Below are positions 8,376 to 16,044 of a DNA stretch of 16,044 nucleotides, piece by piece. Position 1 is the stretch's first letter; each line of letters begins with the position of its first letter. The notes under the pieces were generated by a model. It was not told where the DNA came from and did not search any database. It saw only the letters and a program-made list of their open reading frames with translations. Made by a program: the position numbers and the translations under genes. This stretch comes from Setaria digitata. Taxonomy: Eukaryota > Nematoda > Chromadorea > Rhabditida > Setariidae. The DNA lies in NCBI GenBank assembly GCA_003640385.1, contig RCAB01000842.1, positions 1 to 16,044 of the forward strand, written 5' to 3'.

Positions 8376-10623
8376 CTGTGGAAATATTAAAATTTCAATA
8401 ATGGATGATTGAGGTAGGAAAAAAAAAAGTTACCAAATGGTAAAAGTTTCATATGAATCCTAAATAAATACTTTATTGTCTTAATTAATGAGATTATTAA
8501 ATTACAAACAAGCTAGACGTTCTTGTGTAACTTAGTAGTTGACTATCTTTTAATTGGAAGCTTACCAACTGATTATTTCTCAATTAAAAATTTATCAATT
8601 GTTTAACTGTTAATCTCAATATTTTCATTTGTAATTTTATATTATTCAATTTCAGTTGCATATATCAAAAGATTTTTTTTTTTTTCAAAATCTAAAAAAA
8701 AGTAAACGAAAACTAAAATTGCCTTGTTGCTGAAAACATGGAGAAATCCAAATATAATCAAAATACACACAAGAAAGAAGAAGCACATTTATTATGTCGA
8801 ATACTAAAATAAGAAATATAAAATGAAAAAGGTAAAAAGAAACAGGAAAAGGAAAACATATTGGGACATGAAAACTTAGAAATGACAAAGCTAAAATTTT
8901 AACTTTTTTTCTTTCTTTATCTTCTGTAAAATTACAGAAAAAGACAAATAAAACGACACTAAAATCAACTGAAAAAAAAAAAAAAAATGAAAATAGAAAA
9001 CTTTAGCGATTGTTTCTTATCATTAGTCTGTTTTCATCACTGTCATAAAATAAAAAAAAAAAAAAAAAAAAAAAAACAAATAAAGAATAAAATAATTTTA
9101 AAATGGCAGTGAAACGATTTAATTCCTCATCTTGTTTTAATTAATACTGCTGAAGCTATTTCACTTTACAACAACGATTTATAAATTGAGACAGCGATAA
9201 AATAACTTCTACTGCTGGTAACAATTTAGGAAAAGTAGAATTGAAACTAAGGACAAAAAAATGCTGAAAAGATTTTTTTTTTAAAAATCGAATAATTGAA
9301 AACAATAACTATTATAATTATTCTAATTTATGACAGTCATTTCTTTTTTTTTTTTTTTTCTCACTGAAAAAGAACAGCATTGGTAATTCTCGTAGTTCAG
9401 ACAACGAGGTCATTTGTAATCACAATATAAGACTTTGTAAAATTGGAAAAAGGACACGAAATTCTTAATTTATCTACCAATATTATTTAACCATGTATTA
9501 AATTCATCACTTTTTTGCCATCCAAAAAAAGAAAAAAAAAAAAGAGAAAAAAAAATCTCATATGAATTCCACGAAAAGATAGGTATAATAAGCAAAAATG
9601 TTGCCCACAGTAGGAATAAAAAATTGCAGAAAAAAATAGTAATAAACTAATACCGAATTTGTTCTAATGTTACTAAAAGTTGTAAAGGAATCGAATTCAG
9701 CTTAAACGATCCCAAATTACTGCCATTTGTTGATATGTTAAGAAGTAAAATGATTACGAGCTAAGCAATATTTTACCAATGATAATGTATTATAATTGTT
9801 GCACAAGAGAGTTACTTGATATGGACTAATTAATCTTAACTGAACCGATGATATAATTAATGACTAAGAGGCAAAAAAAAAAAAAATTAGAGTAATATCC
9901 TTTTACAATTACTTAGCTCTGTATAAATAGCAATATATTTCACTATATTTTGACAAAGCTTCCGTCACTGAAATGAAATTTAGACAGATTTTCCAGTGAA
10001 ATGTCAATGTGACAAAAGCTAGACAACATTGAAACATAATGGAATACTGCATCTGCATCTGACAAGTATTTATATCTAAGCGAGAAATAATGATATTTTT
10101 AGATGATTACAGTGAAGCAAATATGAAAGAAATAATATCCAAGCAATTTCTAATACTACTATTAGGTAAACGGTCTCCACAATAACCGTTAGCAGCTATT
10201 TCATATTTTGTTAGTTCTATGAAAAAAGTCGTGAAATCTGATACTTTCTATTGATACCAAATATACTAATGCTTCGCAATTTCACTTCAAATTAAGATGC
10301 TGTTCTCAATTCAATCCATGTAAATCCGATCATTTTAACCTGATTATTCAATATCCAAAATTAAGATTTCCATTAGGTATCGATATAGAGTGAAATTTTA
10401 TAAGCAAATATGCACAGGAAAGCAAAATTCAAAAAGAGCAACTTTTGTTTCATATCCAGCACATACTGGTGCTATTCTTTAATCAAATTAAAACGTGAAA
10501 ACTACACAAATTTGAAAATGTGAAGTTACAGATGAAAAAAAAAAAAAAAAAAGAAAAATCAACATCATATTAAATGACAATTTAGAAAACAATGCATTTT
10601 AAAGATACCACATCACTCTTCTC
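8376..10623. other. Intergenic region without a recognised gene
   Basis: No exon with family resemblance was seen on either strand. The part 8376-9560 is rich in A/T homopolymers (for example 9051-9076 and 9342-9359). From about 9590 to 10620 homopolymers become scarce apart from the A tracts at 9873-9885 and 10534-10551, and base composition is more mixed. That part probably includes the 3' UTR of the large minus-strand gene ending at 10624. No clear AATAAA on the minus strand was found close to that stop. The SFT2 promoter should lie towards the left end. Confidence 0.55.
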
Positions 10624-10831
10624 TTAGCCGTTTTCATCAACGATAATTTCTTCGTAATGATCATCATCCACTTCCACATACTGCAATTTACTTTCTTCCA
10701 GCATATTTCTCATTTCTGTCCTTAGTGTCCTCATTTCTTCTAGACAGCGCATCATATCTCGACGTAAAGCAACGTTTGCTTCATAATACCGCTGACAAGA
10801 GGCAGCAACAGGTCCTTCATGGTCTTCCGTC
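10624..10831 (-). other. C-terminal coiled-coil exon
   Basis: The last exon begins TEDHEGPVAASCQRYYEANV and continues with alternating hydrophobic and charged residues (LRRDMMRCLEEMRTLRTEM, then RNMLEESKLQ). This suits a coiled coil for dimerisation. It ends in an acidic tail, YVEVDDDHYEEIIVDENG. The preceding exon (11240-11059) is also acidic, with AEHVVDDDVVVDISN. The role in oligomerisation or partner contact is inferred. Confidence 0.7.
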
Positions 10832-13800
10832 CTAAAAAATTTTTGGAAATCAGCGCAAAAGTCCATTACGGAACAAAGACAACAACAGACTGCTATTACG
10901 CAGAAGTTTCTCCAGTTACCACGCAGATATTTATAAACAACTATCCTAAAAACTGATTATGATCCCAATTATTAAAATAATTCATTAGCAAAAGTGTAGA
11001 TGAATTTATAAGTAGTGAAATTTAAAAACTAAAATTTCTAAAAGAGTAACAAACCTACCCAATATTCAGTACATCCTGATTCAGAATGGTTTCCCACGTG
11101 TTATCATCCACTTCCTCGGTGTTTGCAACATTACTGATATCCACAACTACGTCATCATCAACAACATGTTCAGCTGTGGAATGGCTAACAATAGGGATTT
11201 GATTTTTTGAGATAAGTGTACCATCTGCAAATCTGAGATCCTGCAACTTTTAATTCTTTACTTCTTTAACATAAAATTAAAGAGACATTTCCACAACTAT
11301 TCAGTTGTTAAGAGTTGTGTTATGTTTGTTCTTTTTAAATCTTGTATATAGTAGTGTGTTACCAGTACGAACATATGTTAAGTTTAGTTTATATTGAGGA
11401 GCCTCCAAAATACTGGGAATGCAGAGAATGCCAAGTTTTTCATCTCTAAGCTTTCTGAGATGAAAAACTGCTAATCAACGAAAAAATACCACACTAGTAG
11501 TAGCTTAAAATTAATATAAAAAAGAAACCGTTTTTGCGGAATCATGAATGATGGGTTCATAATCCTTAGCAAAATAGAAGCGATCAAGATTTTCCGCCAA
11601 ATTTTTAACCATATCAAGTGTGAAAACTTCGCATTCATCGTGATGTGGCGGATACATATTTTCCAGAATCTCATCTTCTTCCACTTTTACTGTCGCTCGA
11701 GTCATCCCTATACATACAGTACGGCTTTCTATTATTCCTTGTAATTACGACAACTAATTATGTTCTTAAAATATATTTTAATAGTTCGCGAAATTTCTTT
11801 AAACAGTTACTCTAGATACGAAGTTTTAGTTTATAACTAATTCAAAAGGAAGATTGGTAGGAACAGTTTTTTCGCTAAGACTGCTCCACTTCAAACTAAG
11901 GACGATCGTCACTGTCAAGAGAAAGGAAATTAAATAAGCAAGATGAAAGAGTTTGAGCTTTATTTTTGAGAGGAAATTAAAATGACAGACAATCTCAGTG
12001 AAAATACAATCGAATTGTTTTCTAAATCAAATTACCATAAAATAATAGACAAAAATTAAACAATCAAACCTTCCACATTGCCCATCCTTCTGTGTCTACG
12101 ACAAAGCACATCACATTTCGAACAACGATAATAAATGATACCAAGCTTGTCCGATTTCCCGTTTATACGGTAAATTCGTGCTGCCTGACCGTCAGGCTCA
12201 AAGATGATCAATGGTGGATGCTTGAAACGTCCACTCATTATTTCTGCTTCATGTGCAATACCACTGCAATGTTCATGTAAATCCGAAATAAATCGTGAGT
12301 AAATCTATAATAACAAAGACCTTCATTTACAATTAAGCACCGATGTTATCCACTTTACTACACAGTAACCACTTCTTCCATAATATTACAAAAAAATTTT
12401 CCGATGTATTTCGACTGGACATGCCTACTTCACTTGGTAAATGTCCAGTTCAAGAGAGACATTCAAATTTTTCAAAGAACATCGAAAATAAACCTTTGAT
12501 CCTCTTCCGTTTCACCATCAACTTGTTCATTGTTCATCAATCTGAAACAAAGTATTTGCGAACTTGGAAAAGATTTAAATTAACTAAAACAGGCATAGAA
12601 AAAGAAGTGCCCAACCTAAAACTCGTTATAAGCAATGAAGTAAGGGGAACTGGCATCTAATTGCTAAAACATTTCGTACGGAGTATAGAGAATTTCTCTT
12701 ATACAGAAAGAAAGCTTCAAAAACCCATCAAACCTCAGAAGTTGCCGATTCTTTTGCTTCCTCATTCTTTCCGCTTGATGACATAACCGACTGTATTTCT
12801 TGGGAAGTGATTTCCATTTATCCGGAAAGGTATCATCATCCTGGATGTGCCTTTTCAACTCACGATTTTTTTGTGCAACTAGTGCCCCCTAAATATATTT
12901 AAATAATATGGAATGAAATAAAATTTAAAAAAGAAAAAAAAACTAACCAGTTTTCTTGCTGCTTCAGGTGTTAAATTGCCGGCTTGAATCCTGGCTCGGC
13001 AAGCTCGATCAATTTCTTGAAGTTGCTGAACTTCTTTTGGTACTGGTTTGCATTCCGGTAAATGCTCTGGATATGCATTCCCGATTATTCTACCATCTTT
13101 AGTTTTAATATGTGCAAAATAACGCTTAGTACGTTCGCTTGCTGATGCACCTGCAAATAGAAAAACAACTTTGAAACCAACAATTATCGAAGATAAAACG
13201 AACTCAAAAATCTAGAAACCTAATTGATAAGGACAGAAGAAAAACATACCAGAATTTTTCAATTTATTGTTAGCAAGAGAGTCACATTTGGAACATCGAT
13301 AATAGCATGTTGCACCTTGTTTACCTCGCCCATAAGCACTACATCGATATATTCGCACTTTTGAAGGATCATTTTTTTCTGGAATTACAATCGAAGAACG
13401 GCTCAGTCGTAGCGACCGGACTTGTCGAGGAATTGGTGGTACAGGTGACGTACTGACGGTTCTGAAATTTTCTTTATTAAAATTGATAAAATTGAAAATT
13501 TTTAACTAATGTTAACTTACACATCAGATAACTGTTGTCCCTGTTTTTTTCCTTCCTGTTTGGCGAACTTCTTCGTCTCATTAGCACCAGCACAATCCAT
13601 ACCCACATATGAAGCTGTCTGATTTCTTTCATCATTCACTTGCGACGATGGCATCATTGCAACATCGCTTTTTTTGGACAACGAATACGTCCCATACTAA
13701 AATAAGTACTTCGGAAAAATATCAATTCTTTTCTTTGCCCTACAATTTTACACTAACGTTTATGTGTTTAACCTTTTTTTTTCTTTTTTTTTTAAATCGA

Positions 13801-15998
13801 AATCAAAACTTACTCTCTCTTCAAGCAAGCAGTGAACCCGTTTTCGAACGGTGGACTGTGATAATTGACAACCAGTTTTATAAGCAATCATGTCTGTCCC
13901 CATTTTTTCAGTTAACTCCCTGGACGCAATCTTTTCTAAAATCTTCCGTATGGATGGCGAAGACCAATCTATTTTTCCATTACTATAAATAATACTATAT
14001 TAGTACAGATAAACCATCGATATTTATTAAATGTATTCAAATATATTTAATGAACTCTAAGAAAAAACTTCTATGGTTCATTTGCAGACTTAAAATCTAA
14101 AAACACTGTTTTAAATTTCATTCAAAAAAATCATTTCCTCACTGCATTGCTTATTACTGTAAAAATAAGAGGAAGTTAACTATGAACTTCACGATGGTTC
14201 TCCAATCCATGATTCAGCGAAATCTTTAATCTTTGGAAGATTATGAATAATTTGAACCGTTAGAACTCAATGACTTCAATCAATCATTCGTTTTCTGCAT
14301 AGTTTTGCGGAAAAAAAAAGGAAAGAAAGAATTATGTTTTAAAAAAAACGCATTGTCATTCTGAATCAGTTTTCAATAAAATAATGAAAGCATCAGTTTT
14401 CTTTACTTTCTCACAGATGTTACCAGTTATTATTTCATAACTCAAACTGACTGGCATAAACTGCATAAATTTGTAGCACATTGCAACATGAAGTGAAATG
14501 AAGGTTTCAAAGAAGAATAAAGTGTTAGGTTACTACACATCCACATCGATGAAAGATATACAACAAATAATTTCAAGTAATGAAAATTAACTAACTTCAT
14601 TCTTGCACCACTAGATACAGGTATATCACTCGTACTAATCACTGTACCATTAGGATTTTCCTAAAAAGGATAATTTCTGTACACAAGATTTTATTACAAT
14701 GCTTTATTATATATTCCACACAATATAAACTATACTAGACTTGGATGATGTGGTCTACTTACTCTATTGCTATCATCTGAATGTAAACAAAAGAAACCAA
14801 TACACAGAATAGATTACAGCTTCTCAGTGAAAATGAGAAGTACATTACACTAAAAAATTACTTAAATTGAAGATTCCTTATTTCTCTGCAGCTTCATGAA
14901 TAAATTTGTTATTTACTTCCTTGTAGATAAAAGGATAACTCCTTTACAAATAATCATACGACATCGTCATTCCTACCCACATCTTGGTTTAGAGGGAAAA
15001 AAGTGCATTACCTGTTAAATCCATAGTCATTTTAACGTATCATATGTGTGCCACTTAACATTTTTGATAAATTTACTTATTTCAAAAAGTGAACATTTTA
15101 GCAAAGGAAGAAAATAACCGAAAAAAAGGCTATATGAAAAAAATATCGTGATATAAAGAGACGGTGTTCCACGTAAATTTTAATTAAAAAAAAAAAAAAA
15201 AACCTCCAAAATGGACTCCGCTGATTCTTTTGTCGTTTCGATCGATATTTCCTCTGTTTTCAGCACTTCAGGATGATTGTTTGCATAGTGTCGAGTTATA
15301 TTCGTAGGTGAACAACACTTAATAATTTTTTTGCATACATTGCATCGAAAATCGTGACCATCTCCGCTAACAAGAGTCCAGACACGACGATTTCGTTTTC
15401 GGCTTAAAGGCATCACTGATGCGGGATTCGAAGTGTTACTGCAGTTCAAACTTCTTTCGTCTTCCTGATAAATACGTAATTTAGATCATGTTATGTTTAT
15501 CAAGCAGTTTTCAGATTTATGCCACTGCAATATAAGTAAAGCGCATCATTTTTACTACACAGAACAAATCAATATAATTTTACACTCTAATCATTCTAAT
15601 TGATTAAAGCAGTCATTAAGTCTAAAAATTAATGTAACGCAACAGTGGACTAAGCTTGAAAAAAAAAATGGACAAGGAAAATAATGCTACAGGTAATAAA
15701 ATGAGTAGTGTTGCACGAGAAAACAGTAAACAAAAAGATGTTATTTCTGTTATATATTAAATTGAAGCCTTAGCAGTAAAATATTTCACAGTGTGTACGA
15801 TAATGTGTTTGTAAAAATTAATAAGAAAAAATTCTGAGCAAATCCTGAAACACTCAAATAATTTAAAAGAAACAAGAGATCTTCACTTGTTTTGATGTCC
15901 CTTGTTCTGGTAGAAAGACAGTCGAAGATATCCCCTCTTTATCATCAAGCTGTTCTGAAGATTGCTCAATCAGTGATGAAGAAATATGTTCAACATCC
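10624..15998 (-). CDS. Probable DNA-binding protein: BED finger, HTH-like segment, two FLYWCH-like fingers, coiled coil; 5' partial
   Basis: Minus-strand exons: 15998-15887, 15464-15204, 14660-14596, 13982-13814, 13696-13521, 13461-13250, 13150-12948, 12888-12734, 12541-12494, 12263-12070, 11707-11529, 11240-11059, 10831-10624. All 12 junctions are GT-AG and agree in phase, giving 720 in-window residues to TAA at 10624. The first exon begins mid-codon, so the N-terminus lies beyond 16044. Domains, in window numbering: BED finger with C78, C81, H96, H101; HTH-like helices at about 155-200; finger A with C317, C320, H361, C365; finger B with C514, C517, H553, C557; an acidic stretch at about 615-645; and a coiled coil at about 666-702. 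A nuclear DNA-binding role is inferred. BED and FLYWCH-like fingers both occur in transposases and in regulators derived from them, but no transposase catalytic core is seen here. I do not recognise a named orthologue. The microexon and alternative start inside intron 15203-14661 predict a shorter isoform. Confidence 0.88.
11434..11469. repeat. Perfect 13-bp inverted repeat in an intron
   Basis: AGTTTTTCATCTC at 11434-11446 and its exact reverse complement GAGATGAAAAACT at 11457-11469 are separated by a 10-nt loop. It lies inside the intron 11528-11241 of the large minus-strand gene and would form a strong hairpin in the pre-mRNA or in single-stranded DNA. Confidence 0.85.
11529..12263 (-). 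other. FLYWCH-like zinc finger B (two exons)
   Basis: Exons 12263-12070 and 11707-11529 encode AARIYRINGKSDKLG, IIYYRCSKCD and, 35 residues later, HHDEC, giving C-x2-C-x35-H-x3-C. It aligns with finger A over RIYR and YYRCSKCD. As in finger A, a phase-1 intron splits a Gly codon between the CxxC and HxxxC halves. The second half has diverged more and is acidic (VKVEEDEILE), so DNA binding by this copy may be altered. Confidence 0.65.
12414..12449. repeat. Short 9-bp inverted repeat in an intron
   Basis: ACTGGACAT at 12414-12422 and ATGTCCAGT at 12441-12449 are exact reverse complements with an 18-nt loop, within the intron 12493-12264 of the large gene. It may be chance. Confidence 0.5.
12948..13461 (-). 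other. FLYWCH-like zinc finger A (two exons)
   Basis: Exons 13461-13250 and 13150-12948 together encode KVRIYRC, an eleven-residue spacer, CYYRCSKCD, and after forty residues HLPEC. The ligand pattern is C-x2-C-x40-H-x3-C. The second half, AHIKTKDGRIIGNAYPEHLP, is close to the C-terminal half of FLYWCH fingers (xARxxTxDGxxxxxxPEHNH), but the final His is replaced by Cys. Membership of the WRKY-GCM1/FLYWCH superfamily is likely but inferred. After the finger comes a helical, charged segment (VQQLQEIDRACRARIQAGN). Confidence 0.65.
13814..13982 (-). other. Helix-turn-helix-like exon
   Basis: This 169-nt exon completes an Asn codon from the previous exon and then encodes 56 residues. They include SIRKILEKIASRELTEK, predicted helical, and MIAYKTGCQLSQSTVRKRVH. 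The layout of a short helix, a Gly/Cys-containing turn and the basic helix QSTVRKRVH resembles HTH or winged-helix DNA-binding domains. The assignment comes from pattern alone; no named HTH family is claimed. Confidence 0.55.
14763..14776 (-). other. 14-nt microexon
   Basis: The minus strand reads tttacattcag, then ATGATAGCAATAGA, then gtaagt: strong acceptor and donor signals enclosing only 14 nt. Entered in phase 1 from the alternative first exon it encodes D-D-S-N-R and leaves phase 0, exactly the phase needed to join the exon starting at 14660. Entered from the BED exon it would shift the frame to an early stop, so it should be used only by the short isoform. Confidence 0.55.
15012..15030 (-). 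other. Alternative first coding exon (BED-less isoform)
   Basis: Inside the intron after the BED exon, an ATG at 15030 opens the short frame MTMDLT plus one base. It is followed by a good donor (ACAG then gtaatg). The phase-1 end matches the 14-nt microexon at 14776-14763. No acceptor upstream connects this exon in frame to the BED exon: the candidates at 15132, 15079 and 15052 run into stops. It is therefore best read as an alternative start from an internal promoter or trans-splice site. Confidence 0.55.
15204..15464 (-). other. BED-type zinc finger exon
   Basis: This 87-codon exon carries RRVWTLVSGDGHDFRCNVCK followed by Ser/Thr-rich residues and ITRHYANNHPEV. The pattern fits the BED finger: an aromatic residue before the finger, C-x2-C, then H-x4-H. 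BED fingers bind DNA and are shared by hAT transposases and chromatin regulators. The exon starts and ends in phase 0. Its donor is GAG followed by g and 17 T, so the exon end sits on a homopolymer whose length may be misjudged, though the splice phase does not depend on it. Confidence 0.85.
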
Positions 15999-16044
15999 CT
16001 GGAAAACGTTAAAATAGTAAATCAATTTTTGAAAAAAAAAAAAA

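Noticed and set aside
12343..12660. Plus-strand frame of 105 codons
   Set aside because: Antisense to an exon and introns of the large gene, with no recognisable domain.
12664..12733. Read-through of the exon ending at 12734 to a stop at 12664
   Set aside because: Splicing at 12734 joins three further exons in frame with a second finger and coiled coil, so the early stop is unlikely to be the main product, though a truncated form cannot be excluded.
13609..13992. Plus-strand frame of 127 codons
   Set aside because: Antisense to two well-supported minus-strand exons, including the HTH-like one.
14442..14642. Minus-strand frame continuing past the exon at 14660-14596
   Set aside because: Only the first part is exon; beyond the gttagt donor it is intron translation.
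6476..15998. Nematode operon joining the large gene and SFT2 on the minus strand
   Set aside because: About 2.6 kb separates them, far more than typical operon spacing; the acceptor before SFT2 alone is not enough.
10624..16044. Active transposon carrying the BED and FLYWCH-like fingers
   Set aside because: Many introns, no catalytic core, and no terminal inverted repeats or target duplications seen.

Overview
The window looks like AT-rich nuclear DNA of a nematode, possibly a parasitic clade such as the filarial worms; the species call is inference. Pointers are genes broken by many AT-rich introns with TTTCAG/TTTTAG-type acceptors, a calmodulin-like protein closest in my memory to the C. 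elegans cal-1/cal-2 group, and a start codon 4 nt after a splice acceptor, as in trans-spliced nematode genes. Three isolated Ns and a duplication around one of them suggest a draft shotgun assembly. No rRNA, tRNA, CRISPR or recognisable complete transposon was seen.

Layout. 1-2349: no gene recognised; homopolymer-rich DNA with all three Ns and a gap-flanking direct duplication. 2350-4788 (+): a complete four-exon calmodulin-like gene, 167 aa with four canonical EF-hand loops. 4789-6475: tail-to-tail interval holding a GAT-type repeat, a polypurine block with a G12 run and a GA-rich microsatellite. 6476-8011 (-): an SFT2-family Golgi transport membrane protein, reconstructed over four exons with agreeing phases; its last membrane segment was not found. 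8020-10623: no convincing coding exon. 10624-15998 (-): 13 coding exons of one large gene whose 5' end lies outside the window.

The large gene is the main discovery. Joined across 12 introns with consistent phase at every junction it gives at least 720 residues: a BED-type zinc finger, a helix-turn-helix-like segment, two copies of a C-x2-C...H-x3-C finger resembling the FLYWCH/WRKY-GCM1 superfamily, an acidic stretch and a C-terminal coiled coil. The two fingers are interrupted at the same place and phase, which points to an internal duplication. Inside the intron after the BED exon lie an alternative start exon and a 14-nt microexon that splice in frame to the rest, predicting an isoform of about 607 aa without the BED finger. 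I infer a DNA-binding regulator assembled from transposon-related modules; I do not recognise a named orthologue.

The three genes have unrelated roles (calcium sensing, Golgi vesicle traffic, probable DNA binding) and nothing in the sequence links them functionally.
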